The translations under genes and the position numbers were made by a program. From JAHTBL01 sp038532735 (GTDB lineage: Bacteria > Pseudomonadota > Alphaproteobacteria > Rhodobacterales > Rhodobacteraceae), in contig JBCBAC010000003.1 of NCBI GenBank assembly GCA_038532735.1, forward strand, positions 124,001 to 188,000: a stretch of DNA of 64,000 bases, in the 5' to 3' direction. Shown piece after piece: positions 17,026 to 24,993 of this stretch; position 1 is the first letter of the stretch, and each line of letters begins with the position of its first letter. The notes beneath the pieces were generated by a model that searched no databases, was not told where the DNA came from, and saw only the letters and a list, made by a program, of their open reading frames with translations.

Positions 17026-17101
17026 ACTGCTCGATAGGTTTCTTGCCTGTATGAAACCTGCCTCAATAACTTAACGCCCGCTTCGTGCGGGCGTTTTTTT
17101 T
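17026..17101 (+). ncRNA. candidate small RNA, about 75 nt, with two hairpins
   Basis: Placed just after the promoter at 16991-17019. Hairpin 1 is AGGTTTC (17036-17042), a 10-nt loop TTGCCTGTAT, and GAAACCT (17053-17059). A single-stranded linker GCCTCAATAACTT follows. Hairpin 2 is AACGCCCGC (17073-17081), loop TTCGT, GCGGGCGTT (17087-17095), then eight Ts to 17101: a strong intrinsic terminator that points to the plus strand only. Both flanking genes (15094-16911 and 17204-18505) are on the minus strand, so the terminator is not explained by either. It resembles trans-acting Hfq-type sRNAs in build; I do not recognise a named family. Confidence 0.5.
17073..17101 (+). terminator. strong intrinsic terminator pointing rightward
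   Basis: 9-bp GC-rich stem with a TTCGT loop and an eight-T tract on the plus strand. On the minus strand the trailing sequence is TTAAGTTATT, a much weaker U-run, so it would be a poor terminator for livM's neighbour on that strand. Confidence 0.85.
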
Positions 17102-17203
17102 GGCATATTCTATCAGGAAAACACTGGTAATAACGCGTCCTGGAGCTCGTCGTCGTTCTTGGTGTCAGGCCCCGGATGGTCCGAGGCGGGGTTGAGGCAC
17201 GTT

Positions 17204-18505
17204 TTAGCGTTCGGGAATCAGGCCGCGCGGGCTGAAGCGCAGAACGAGCAGCAGGATCAGGCCCATCGTCAGCAGGCGCATATGCGCGGCACTGTCCAGC
17301 AGATGCAGGCGAAGCGCGCTGTCAGCGGCCAGACCGGCGGTTGCGGTCTCGATAAGGAACAGGCCCACAGGCTCCACCTGAACCCACAGGAACCAGATAA
17401 GAAAGCCGCCCAGAACAGCGCCAAAATTGTTGCCTGAGCCGCCCACGATCACCATCACCCAGATCAGGAACGTGAAGCGCAGCGGCTGGTAGCTGCCCGG
17501 CGTTAATTGTCCGTCCAGCGTGGTCATCATCGCGCCTGCGATCCCGCAGATGGCAGAGCCAAGGATGAAGATTTGCAGGTGACGTTTCTTGACGTCTTTG
17601 CCCATCGCCTCAGCCGCGACTTCGTTGTCACGGATCGCGCGCATCATTCGGCCCCAGGGCGATTTCAGCGCCAATTGCGCCCCTAAAAGCAGGATCACCA
17701 GCACCAGCGCGAAAAGAAGCCCGTATTGAGTTTTTACAAACAACGTCGAGGCCGTGACCGGGTCGACGCCAAGACCGGCAGCTTGTTCGACAAATCCAGG
17801 GTCATTCTGCAAATCAATCTCGCGCGGGACGGGGCGGGGTAGGCCCACAACGTTCTTCACGCCGCGCGCCAGCCAATCCTCGTTTTTCATCACGGCGATG
17901 ATGATTTCGGCAATACCGAGCGTAGCAATGGCCAGATAGTCACTGCGCAAGCCCAAGGCCGTTTTACCTATCACCCAGGCGACCCCAGCGGCCAAAAGAC
18001 CGCCGACAGGCCAAGCGATGATCACCGGAAGGCCCAGCCCACCCAGATTACCTTGAAGGGCGGGATTGATCGCCTCAACAGCTGCCACGCCCGGATCCAG
18101 CAAAGCACGAAACAGGAAGAAGCCGGCGATCAGTACGACGACGGTTGCCAGCGCCTTAGCTTTGCCGTGCAAGCGGGACTGCACGAGGACAGCGGCAACG
18201 ATTGTCGCGGCCCCCAGAAGAAGCGCCGTGAGGATGCGCACACCGCCCGCTGCGAACGCGCCTTCGACCGGCGGCATCGCGATCAAAACAGTCGCTAGCC
18301 CGCCCAGAGCCACAAAGCCCATGACGCCCACGTTAAAGAGCCCGGCAAAGCCCCATTGAAGGTTAACGCCAAGCGCCATGATCGCAGAGATCAGGCCCAT
18401 GTTCAGGATGGTTAACGCCGAATTCCAGCTTTGCATAACGCCTGTGAGGATAATCAGGCCGCCGACAAAGGCGAAGAGGGCCGTGTTGCGCATCGTCTCG
18501 CTCAT
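17204..18505 (-). CDS. livM: branched-chain amino acid ABC transporter permease LivM
   Basis: 433 residues, many hydrophobic segments; the core GLRSDYLAIATLGIAEII and the EAA-like loop SPWGRMMRAIRDNEVAAEAMGKDVKK identify LivM. It forms the channel with LivH. The extra hydrophobic stretch near residues 85-190 makes it longer than the E. coli protein, as is common in alphaproteobacteria. Its ATG overlaps the livH stop (ATGA, 18502-18505). It is the last gene of the seven-gene liv operon. Confidence 0.92.
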   Translation of the reverse strand: MSETMRNTALFAFVGGLIILTGVMQSWNSALTILNMGLISAIMALGVNLQWGFAGLFNVGVMGFVALGGLATVLIAMPPVEGAFAAGGVRILTALLLGAATIVAAVLVQSRLHGKAKALATVVVLIAGFFLFRALLDPGVAAVEAINPALQGNLGGLGLPVIIAWPVGGLLAAGVAWVIGKTALGLRSDYLAIATLGIAEIIIAVMKNEDWLARGVKNVVGLPRPVPREIDLQNDPGFVEQAAGLGVDPVTASTLFVKTQYGLLFALVLVILLLGAQLALKSPWGRMMRAIRDNEVAAEAMGKDVKKRHLQIFILGSAICGIAGAMMTTLDGQLTPGSYQPLRFTFLIWVMVIVGGSGNNFGAVLGGFLIWFLWVQVEPVGLFLIETATAGLAADSALRLHLLDSAAHMRLLTMGLILLLVLRFSPRGLIPER

Positions 18506-19512
18506 ACTGCTTTTCCTTTGAAGAGGCCGGTTGGCCGGAACAAGAGCACAATGATCAGGATCACAAAGCTGACCGCAAATTTGTAGTCGGTAGAGAGAAG
18601 CTGGACGAGGCCGTCAGGCTCAAGGCTTTCGGGCAGCATGTAGCCGAGCACTTTTTTCCACGCATAGGTGATCGTAACCTCGGAGAACGCGATCACGAAG
18701 CCGCCTACGATGGCACCGACCGGATTGCCCAGACCACCAACGATGGCAGAGGCGAAGATCGGCAAGAGCAGCTGGAAATAGGTGAAGGGCTTGAAGGACT
18801 TATCCAACCCGTAGAGCGTGCCCGCGACTGTGGCGAGAGCGGCAACGATCAACCATGTATACATCACCACGCGGTCGGGATTGATCCCGGACAGAAGCGC
18901 CAAATCCTCGTTATCCGAGAAGGCACGCATGGATTTGCCGGTGCGCGTGCGGTTCAGAAACCAGAACAGAAGCGCCACAACGATCACGGCTGTGATCACC
19001 GTGATACCTTGGGAGGTCTTGATCGCCAGACCTTCACGCAGCCCGGTCATTTCGCGAAAATCGCGGGCAGAGATGATGAAGCGCGCGCCATCACTGAAAC
19101 GCTGATCGTCGGGGCCGATGATAAAGCGCACGAGCCCGTTCATGATGAACATAACGCCCATCGACACGATCACAAGGATGACCGGCGCCGCCTTCTGGCG
19201 ACGGTAAAACTGGTAAACGAACTTGTCGGTCACCAACAGCAAAGCCGCAGCTCCCAGAATGCCAAAAGGCAGGGCCAACAGCGCCGTGGGCAGCGGTCCG
19301 AAAGAGATCCCAGCAGCCTGCATCGCCCAGGTCACAAGGATTGTGACCATCGCCCCGAACGCCATCGTGTCCCCATGGGCGAAGTTGGAAAACCGCAGAA
19401 TGCCGTAGATCAACGTGACCCCAAGGGCGCCAAGCGCCAGCTGGCTGCCATAGGCAATCGCCGGGATCAGCACGAAATTCGACAGCGCGACAACCGCATT
19501 CAGAAAGTCCAT
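18502..19512 (-). CDS. livH: branched-chain amino acid ABC transporter permease LivH
   Basis: 336 residues. LivH hallmarks are YGILRFSNFAHGDTMAFGAM near residue 35 and the loop GKSMRAFSDNEDLALLSGI. The C-terminus holds GGLGNPVGAIVGGF. It starts directly after the stop codon of the small secreted protein at 19513 and overlaps livM by 4 bp. It builds the membrane channel with LivM for uptake of branched-chain or related amino acids. Confidence 0.93.
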   Translation of the reverse strand: MDFLNAVVALSNFVLIPAIAYGSQLALGALGVTLIYGILRFSNFAHGDTMAFGAMVTILVTWAMQAAGISFGPLPTALLALPFGILGAAALLLVTDKFVYQFYRRQKAAPVILVIVSMGVMFIMNGLVRFIIGPDDQRFSDGARFIISARDFREMTGLREGLAIKTSQGITVITAVIVVALLFWFLNRTRTGKSMRAFSDNEDLALLSGINPDRVVMYTWLIVAALATVAGTLYGLDKSFKPFTYFQLLLPIFASAIVGGLGNPVGAIVGGFVIAFSEVTITYAWKKVLGYMLPESLEPDGLVQLLSTDYKFAVSFVILIIVLLFRPTGLFKGKAV

Positions 19513-19887
19513 CTAGTCAATCCCTGTGCATTGGCCGTGATAGGTGACAGCAAGCGGACCTTCGAGGATCAGCACTTGATAGCGGCTCGTGCCTTCGGGC
19601 CCGATCACGATGCGAAACAGTGTGTCATCACCGGTTGCGCGGTTCTCGATCACGGTGAAATCCTCGGTCGAGACGTAATGCGCGCCTTGGGTGCCCGCGA
19701 CATCGCGCAACTCGGCAAGGCCCTGCGTCACGCCTTCGAGCGTGTCCAGATCGCCGGGGATGATGTCGATTGTGAAGTCGGTGGGCTGGCAGGCTTCCTG
19801 CTCGAAACACTCGACGGTGTATTCGCAAGTGAGGGCGAGGGCGGGAAGGGGGGCCAGAAGGATGGTCGCGAGTAGCAAAGGTTTCAT
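19513..19887 (-). CDS. small secreted four-cysteine protein inside the liv operon (paralog 2)
   Basis: 124 residues from the ATG at 19887, which has GGAGG 8 nt upstream. The signal peptide is MKPLLLATILLAPLPALA. The mature part opens with cysteines at 21, 27 and 33 (C-X5-C-X5-C) and has a fourth near the C-terminus (HGQC). The upstream neighbour has the same signal-plus-cysteine layout, so the two are tandem paralogs. Both sit between livF and livH with gaps of 0-1 bp, so they are made from the liv message. Function unknown; periplasmic, probably with two disulfides. Confidence 0.75.
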   Translation of the reverse strand: MKPLLLATILLAPLPALALTCEYTVECFEQEACQPTDFTIDIIPGDLDTLEGVTQGLAELRDVAGTQGAHYVSTEDFTVIENRATGDDTLFRIVIGPEGTSRYQVLILEGPLAVTYHGQCTGID

Positions 19888-19888
19888 A

Positions 19889-20266
19889 TCAAGCCTCCTC
19901 ACATCGGGTCAGGAACGTAATCGAGCCCGGAATGCCTTGAATTAGGCTGTGGTGAACAAAAATCGCATGTCGTGTTGGAAAGAGGCTCACGAACGTAGCG
20001 CCTGCTCCCGCGTCCTTTCCGGCGTAGTGTAATGTATCAGGCAGAGCCCCATCCACTCTTTGGAGCTCAAGACTGCCTCCGCCACGGGGCGAATAGACAG
20101 CCGAAGCGGTCCCGTCATTGATCGTCAGATCAATCAGCGTCTCAATCGGCGGGTTCTGGCAGGGGTCGACGAGATGGCAAACCTTAACAACCGCACATTC
20201 GAATGTTTGGCCGATAGCGGCGATGGGTGTCCCTAGGAAGGCTATAAGGACTAATATCCGGCTCAT
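19889..20266 (-). CDS. small secreted four-cysteine protein inside the liv operon (paralog 1)
   Basis: 125 residues from the ATG at 20266; an ATG at 20272 overlaps the livF stop but sits directly against the GGGGGG ribosome site, whereas 20266 has a 6-nt gap. The signal peptide is LVLIAFLGTPIAAIGQT. Cysteines at 24, 30 and 36 again give C-X5-C-X5-C, with a last one in FLTRCEEA. The fold is unknown and no domain is recognised. It precedes its paralog by 1 bp. Being coded between ATPase and permease of an amino-acid importer suggests an accessory periplasmic role, which is inference only. Confidence 0.75.
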   Translation of the reverse strand: MSRILVLIAFLGTPIAAIGQTFECAVVKVCHLVDPCQNPPIETLIDLTINDGTASAVYSPRGGGSLELQRVDGALPDTLHYAGKDAGAGATFVSLFPTRHAIFVHHSLIQGIPGSITFLTRCEEA

Positions 20267-20268
20267 AC

Positions 20269-20982
20269 TCATCCCCCCAAAAAGCTTTTGCGCACTTCGG
20301 GATCAGCCAAAAGCGCCTTCCCGGTGTCGGTGAAGGCGTTGCGTCCCTGAACCAGCACGTAGCCTTTGTCGGCGATCTCCAACGCTTGCCGCGCGTTTTG
20401 TTCAACCATCAGAATCGAGATGCCCGTGCGCGCAACTTCGATGATCCGGTCGAAAAGCTCGTCCATCACGATTGGGGAGACGCCCGCTGTCGGCTCGTCC
20501 AGCATCAGCACGTCCGGTTGGGTCATCAAAGCGCGACCGACCGCCACCTGTTGGCGCTGCCCGCCAGAAAGTTCGCCCGCAGCCTGACGGCGTTTGTCGC
20601 CCAGGATCGGAAACAGCTCGTAGACCTGATCAATGGTTTTCTGAATGTCGTCGCGACGCAGGAAGGCGCCCATTTCGAGGTTCTCCTCCACCGTCATCGA
20701 GGTGAAGATGTTGTGGGTCTGCGGCACAAACGCCATGCCTTTGGCAACGCGCGCTTGCGGGGTCAGCGCGGTGATGTCCTCGCCATCCAGAAATACGCCG
20801 CCCGTGTGGATGTTGAGCATCCCGAACACGGCCTTCATCGCAGTTGATTTGCCCGCACCATTGGGGCCCACGATTACCGCAATCTCGCCCTTGTCGACGG
20901 AAAGCGTGCAGTCATGCAGGATGTCCGCACCTGTGCCATATCCCCCGGTCATGCCTTTGCCGATCAGAAAGGACTCAGACAT
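20269..20982 (-). CDS. livF: branched-chain amino acid ABC transporter ATP-binding protein LivF
   Basis: 237 residues. Walker A is GPNGAGKS, the ABC signature is LSGGQRQQVAVGRALM, Walker B is VLMLDEPTAGVSP, and the H-loop follows VEQN as in LivF. It pairs with LivG to drive LivHM. It follows livG by 39 bp, a gap that carries a copy of the dispersed intergenic element, and overlaps the 20272 start of the next gene by 4 bp. Confidence 0.93.
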   Translation of the reverse strand: MSESFLIGKGMTGGYGTGADILHDCTLSVDKGEIAVIVGPNGAGKSTAMKAVFGMLNIHTGGVFLDGEDITALTPQARVAKGMAFVPQTHNIFTSMTVEENLEMGAFLRRDDIQKTIDQVYELFPILGDKRRQAAGELSGGQRQQVAVGRALMTQPDVLMLDEPTAGVSPIVMDELFDRIIEVARTGISILMVEQNARQALEIADKGYVLVQGRNAFTDTGKALLADPEVRKSFLGG

Positions 20983-20987
20983 GGGGT

Positions 20988-21010
20988 TTCATCTTTGCAA
21001 AAATATCCAA
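20988..21010 (-). repeat. dispersed intergenic element, copy 2
   Basis: On the minus strand it reads GGATATTTTTGCAAAGATGA, then AAC. It lies between livG and livF, directly in front of the livF start, and resembles 3941-3967 and 46170-46191. Confidence 0.4.
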
Positions 21011-21021
21011 ATCCCACCTCG

Positions 21022-21804
21022 TCACGCGCTCACCGCGTCTTTGTTTTTCAGGCCGGTGCCCAGATAGGCCTCGATCACCTGCTCGTTGGCCTTGATCTCG
21101 TCGATTGTGCCTTCGGCCAGCACTTTGCCCTCGGCCATGCAGATGACCGGATCGCAGAGGCGGCCGATGAAATCCATGTCATGCTCGATCATGCAAAAGG
21201 TGTAGCCGCGTTCCTTGTTCAGCCGCAGGATCGCGTCGCCGATGGTGTTGAGAAGGGTGCGGTTCACGCCTGCGCCGACCTCATCCAGAAAGACGATCTT
21301 GGCGTCGACCATCATCGTGCGACCCAGCTCCAGCAGTTTTTTCTGCCCACCGGAGAGGTTTCCGGCTTTCTCGTCTTTCAAATGATCAATGGTCAGAAAC
21401 TCCAGCACCTCATCGGCTTTCGCCAGAAGGGCACGCTCTTCGTTTGCGATGCGTTTGCGGCCGAACCACGTGTTCCAGAGCGTTTCTCCGGACTGGCCCG
21501 CGGGCACCATCATCAGATTTTCGCGGACCGTCATGGAGCTGAACTCATGGGCGATCTGAAAGGTGCGCAGCAAACCTTTGGCGAAAAGCTGGTGCGGCTC
21601 CAATCCGGTGATGTCTTCGCCGTCCATCATCACGCGGCCCGACGTTGGTTTAAGAACGCCCGCGATCACGTTGAAAAGAGTGGTTTTTCCAGCACCATTA
21701 GGCCCAATCAGACCTGTAATCGAGCCACTTTTGATCTCAAGCGCCGCGCCATCAACGGCATGAAAGCCGCCGAAATGCTTGTGGACGTCTTCAACGACGA
21801 TCAT
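21022..21804 (-). CDS. livG: branched-chain amino acid ABC transporter ATP-binding protein LivG
   Basis: 260 residues. Walker A is GPNGAGKTTLFNVIAG, the signature LSGGQKKLLELGRTMM, Walker B IVFLDEVGAGVNRT, and EHDMDF carries the H-loop, all as in LivG. The glutamate after Walker B is D-E-V, as expected. It follows the binding-protein gene by 91 bp, and that gap contains a 12-bp hairpin. Confidence 0.93.
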   Translation of the reverse strand: MIVVEDVHKHFGGFHAVDGAALEIKSGSITGLIGPNGAGKTTLFNVIAGVLKPTSGRVMMDGEDITGLEPHQLFAKGLLRTFQIAHEFSSMTVRENLMMVPAGQSGETLWNTWFGRKRIANEERALLAKADEVLEFLTIDHLKDEKAGNLSGGQKKLLELGRTMMVDAKIVFLDEVGAGVNRTLLNTIGDAILRLNKERGYTFCMIEHDMDFIGRLCDPVICMAEGKVLAEGTIDEIKANEQVIEAYLGTGLKNKDAVSA

Positions 21805-21846
21805 CTGATCCCCTCCGCGCTTTAGGATTGCGCGTTATCTTATTGA

Positions 21847-21876
21847 AACAGCGCAAGGTTTGATCCTTGCGCTGTT
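21847..21876 (-). terminator. hairpin between the liv binding protein and livG
   Basis: AACAGCGCAAGG (21847-21858) pairs with CCTTGCGCTGTT (21865-21876), 12 bp, loop TTTGAT. On the minus strand it follows the binding-protein stop and leads into TTTCAATAAG, a weak U-run; it is probably a partial terminator or an mRNA stabiliser that lowers livGFHM relative to the binding protein. Confidence 0.7.
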
Positions 21877-21895
21877 GTTTGTCGTCAGACCTGAC

Positions 21896-23086
21896 TTAGC
21901 GGTATTTCGCGGTCGTGATCTCACCACCTTCGATGACAATCTCGCGGTAGTTACCTGCGGATTCACCGGGGCCGATCAGCTCAACAGCGGAGGCGCCGAC
22001 ATAGTCGACCTCGCCACCGCCTTTGATGATCTCCAGCGCTTTGGCCAGCTCACCGGGGAAGATCTGCTCACCGGGGGCGTTGGCCACATCCATGATGTGA
22101 TCCTTGTAGTCGCCCGGCTCGGCGGAGCCTGCCTTTTGCATGGCCAGCATCATCAAGGCAGCTGCGTCATAGCTTTCCGGCGTGAAGGGCGAGCTGGGAT
22201 CGAATGCGTCGCCAACAAGCTCCGCAAAGAGCTCTTTACCGGGGCTGTCTGTGCCGGGGTGCTGACCGGTGGAGCCTTCGATTTCGTCACCAAAGTTCTC
22301 GGCCAGCTGGGCAGAGATCATACCATCGGGGAAGTGGAACGTGTCGAATGCACCGGAATCAAGTGCTGCGCGGACGATGCCGGAGCCGCCTTGGTCCACG
22401 TAGCCTGCGACGACCAGACGTTCGCCACCGGCAGCGGCCAGAGCGCCAACCTCGGCGGAGTAATCGGCCTTGCCGTCTTCATGGGCTGCCGTGATTGTGA
22501 TCGTGCCGCCTGCGGCTTCCCACTCGGCCTGGAACGCATCAGCCAGGCCTTTGCCGTAGTCGTTATTGGTGTAGGTGAGGGCGACCTCTTTGAGGCCTTG
22601 TTCCATCAGGACTTCGGTCATCACGGCGCCTTGGCGCGCGTCAGACGGGGCTGTGCGGAAGAAGAGGCCATTATCCTCGGCATCCGACAGGCCGGGCGAT
22701 GTTGCAGAGGGCGACACCATGACAACACCGTTAGCAAGCGCCACGTTGGACAAGATTGCACCGGTCACGCCAGAGCAGTCAGCGCCCATGATGCCTTTGA
22801 CACCGTCGGAGGTGATCAGACGTTCCGCCGCAGCGGTGGCCGCACCAGCGTCCACGCAGGTGCTGTCTGCACGCACAGGCGTAACCGACGCACCATCCAG
22901 CAACATGCCGGATTCCGTCACCTCGGACATGGCCAGTTCAGCGCCATCCGCCATTGACGGTGTCAGCGATTCAATAGGGCCGGTGAAGCCCAGGATCACG
23001 CCGATTTTAATCTCGGAGTGGCCCGCAGCGTTGGCCATGCCAGCCGTCAAAGCAGCAGTGGCTGTTGCCATCAGCAATTTTTTCAT
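21896..23086 (-). CDS. ABC transporter substrate-binding protein, branched-chain amino acid (LivK-like) type
   Basis: 396 residues with signal peptide MKKLLMATATAALTAGMANA. The Peripla_BP_6 fold is recognisable: IKIGVILGFTGPIESLTPSM, AAAERLITSDGVKGIMGADC, AANGVVMVSPSATSP and TNNDYGKGLADAF. It heads the minus-strand liv operon. The ligand could be Leu/Ile/Val or another amino acid or amide, since this family is broad. A GGGAATTTCCC palindrome lies about 80 bp upstream. Confidence 0.9.
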   Translation of the reverse strand: MKKLLMATATAALTAGMANAAGHSEIKIGVILGFTGPIESLTPSMADGAELAMSEVTESGMLLDGASVTPVRADSTCVDAGAATAAAERLITSDGVKGIMGADCSGVTGAILSNVALANGVVMVSPSATSPGLSDAEDNGLFFRTAPSDARQGAVMTEVLMEQGLKEVALTYTNNDYGKGLADAFQAEWEAAGGTITITAAHEDGKADYSAEVGALAAAGGERLVVAGYVDQGGSGIVRAALDSGAFDTFHFPDGMISAQLAENFGDEIEGSTGQHPGTDSPGKELFAELVGDAFDPSSPFTPESYDAAALMMLAMQKAGSAEPGDYKDHIMDVANAPGEQIFPGELAKALEIIKGGGEVDYVGASAVELIGPGESAGNYREIVIEGGEITTAKYR

Positions 23087-23162
23087 TTGTTTTCTCCCAT
23101 GTTGGATACCAAATCCATGGCAGAGACTATCGCGTCTATTGGGAAAGAAAAGCGCATAAACA

Positions 23163-23173
23163 GGGAATTTCCC
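23163..23173. promoter_or_regulatory. palindrome in the liv / sugar-dehydrogenase divergent region
   Basis: GGGAATTTCCC is an 11-nt inverted repeat centred in the 174-bp gap between the divergent binding-protein gene and the aldose dehydrogenase. It is a candidate operator for the liv promoter; no family of regulator can be named from it. Confidence 0.3.
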
Positions 23174-23260
23174 TAAAGGAAGCCTTTCTCACAAGACAGT
23201 TACGGCTCTGGGCGCCTGTCTTTTCATCACTAGATGATTTGAAATCACGTGGAGGTTGTA

Positions 23261-24349
23261 ATGCGCAAAGTATTCCTTTTGATGGCCGCTCTTCTGAGCA
23301 TGCCGATGGCGGCTCAAGCGCTGCAAAGCGAAAGTGGCCCGCTGCAGGTCGAGGTGATGGCTGATGGTCTGGACGCGCCTTGGGCGATGGGGTTCCTGCC
23401 GGGCGGCGGCTTTCTTGTTACGGAGCGTGACGGTAACCTGCTGCATTACCGGCCGAACGGTCGCCCCATCACGGTGAGCGGGTTGCCAGAGATTGCAGTG
23501 ACCGGGCAGGGCGGATTGCTCGACATTCTGATCCCGCGCGACTTTGCGCAGACCCGGGAAGTGCTGTTCACCTATGCCAAGGACCAGGGGCGCAGTGTTG
23601 GCACGGCGCTTGGTGCGGCGCGGCTCAGCGATGACGGCACGTCGCTGCAGGATGCGCGGGTGCTTTTCGAGATTGCGCGCGGCTCCAGCGGCGGGCGGCA
23701 CTTTGGGTCGCGCCTGGTCGAGGCCAATGACGGCATGATCTTCATGACCGTCGGGGATCGCGGGGATCGCCCCTCGGCTCAGGACCTTGAGCTGCACAAT
23801 GGCTCCGTCCTGCGCCTGAATCGGGACGGCTCCGTGCCAGCGAACAATCCGTTCGTCGGCCAGGACGGCGCGCTGCCCGAGATTTGGTCGTTCGGGCATC
23901 GCAACCCGCAAGGCGCGGCGCTGGATGGTGCGGGCCAGCTTTGGGTCAACGAACACGGCGCGCGCGGCGGGGACGAGGTGAACCGCGTGCAGCGCGGGGC
24001 CAATTACGGCTGGCCGGTGATTTCCTACGGCCGGCATTACTCCGGCCTGCCGATTGGCGAAGGGACGGCCAAGATCGGGATGCAGCAGCCGGTGCATTAC
24101 TGGGATCCCTCCATCGCGCCCTCGGGGATGATGATCTACACGGGCGATATGTTCCCCGAATGGCAGGGCGATATGTTTGTCGGATCGCTGAAGTTTGACC
24201 TGATCAGCCGTCTTTCCGCTGCCGGCGTCGAGGAAGAACGCATCGCGGGTGATGAAACCTCTCGCGTTCGGGATATCCGGCAGGCACCGGATGGGTCCAT
24301 CTGGGTCATGTCGGTGGGCAATGGGGCGATCTATCGGTTGAGCCGCTGA
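23261..24349 (+). CDS. PQQ-dependent soluble aldose sugar dehydrogenase (Asd/YliI type)
   Basis: 362 residues from the ATG at 23261, placed 6 nt after GGAGG. A signal peptide is present (LLMAALLSMPMAAQALQ). The six-bladed GSDH propeller shows GLDAPWAMGFLPGGGFLVTE, the catalytic-site stretch GGRHFGSRL and EIWSFGHRNPQG, and NEHGARGGDEVN. It oxidises aldose sugars in the periplasm with PQQ. No PQQ-synthesis genes adjoin. It stands alone and diverges from the liv operon. Confidence 0.9.
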   Translation: MRKVFLLMAALLSMPMAAQALQSESGPLQVEVMADGLDAPWAMGFLPGGGFLVTERDGNLLHYRPNGRPITVSGLPEIAVTGQGGLLDILIPRDFAQTREVLFTYAKDQGRSVGTALGAARLSDDGTSLQDARVLFEIARGSSGGRHFGSRLVEANDGMIFMTVGDRGDRPSAQDLELHNGSVLRLNRDGSVPANNPFVGQDGALPEIWSFGHRNPQGAALDGAGQLWVNEHGARGGDEVNRVQRGANYGWPVISYGRHYSGLPIGEGTAKIGMQQPVHYWDPSIAPSGMMIYTGDMFPEWQGDMFVGSLKFDLISRLSAAGVEEERIAGDETSRVRDIRQAPDGSIWVMSVGNGAIYRLSR

Positions 24350-24434
24350 GCGGTGCGCGCTGATGTCACTTGTTGCGTGGCGCGCGCCTCTTTAGGGCAG
24401 GGGCGACGCGCATGTGCAGCAGAGAGGCCGACCG

Positions 24435-24896
24435 ATGGAAACGATTTACAGCGACTTGACCCAGCTTGGGGGCCAGACCTCCCTTCCCGAAAGCCCGGAG
24501 GCGGCTGAGCTTGAGCGGGTTGCGAACCCGCAGGCGGATATCTCGTATTGCGTGCGGTTTACGGCGCCGGAGTTCACATCGCTCTGCCCAATGACGGGAC
24601 AGCCTGATTTCGCGCATCTGGTGATTGATTACGTACCGGACGGATGGCTGGTGGAATCCAAGTCTTTAAAGCTCTTCCTCGGCTCATTCCGTAATCACGG
24701 GGCGTTTCACGAGGATTGCACGATCTCCATTGCGCGACGTTTGGTCGATTTTCTGGAACCTCGCTGGCTGCGGATTGGCGGGTATTGGTATCCGCGCGGT
24801 GGCATTCCGATAGATGTTTTCTGGCAAACCGGAGCGGCGCCGGAAGATGTGTGGCTGCCGGATCAGGGCGTGCCGCCTTATCGCGGGCGTGGCTAG
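24435..24896 (+). CDS. queF: NADPH-dependent 7-cyano-7-deazaguanine reductase
   Basis: 153 residues, the short YkvM type with one T-fold domain. It reduces preQ0 to preQ1 in queuosine synthesis. The catalytic cysteine is Cys51 in SLCPMTGQPDF, with Asp58 as proton donor, and the QueF motif ESKSLKLFLGSFRNH follows, with the conserved HE pair in GAFHED. Start chosen at the ATG at 24435 because family members begin close to the SDLTQLGGQT stretch. No preQ1 riboswitch is visible in the 85 bp upstream. Confidence 0.95.
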   Translation: METIYSDLTQLGGQTSLPESPEAAELERVANPQADISYCVRFTAPEFTSLCPMTGQPDFAHLVIDYVPDGWLVESKSLKLFLGSFRNHGAFHEDCTISIARRLVDFLEPRWLRIGGYWYPRGGIPIDVFWQTGAAPEDVWLPDQGVPPYRGRG

Positions 24897-24937
24897 AGAT
24901 GCGTGGCGGAGGGGCCTCGGTCTCACCGCGCCGCGTC

Positions 24938-24986
24938 CCGGACGTGATCCAGGGCCTTTGACTTCGAAGTCCCGGATCACGTCCGG
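24938..24986. repeat. REP-like inverted repeat between convergent queF and glxA-type gene
   Basis: CCGGACGTGATCC (24938-24950) pairs perfectly with GGATCACGTCCGG (24974-24986); a second GGG/CCC pairing extends it inwards after a one-base bulge. It belongs by appearance to the common alphaproteobacterial intergenic repeat of the TCCCGGATCAAGTCCGGGA type. Between two convergent genes it may serve as a bidirectional transcription stop, though it has no U-run. Confidence 0.6.
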
Positions 24987-24993
24987 AACAAGG

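Noticed and set aside
24350..24434. preQ1 riboswitch before queF
   Set aside because: No recognisable preQ1 aptamer (short stem with A-rich tail pseudoknot) in the 85 bp upstream.
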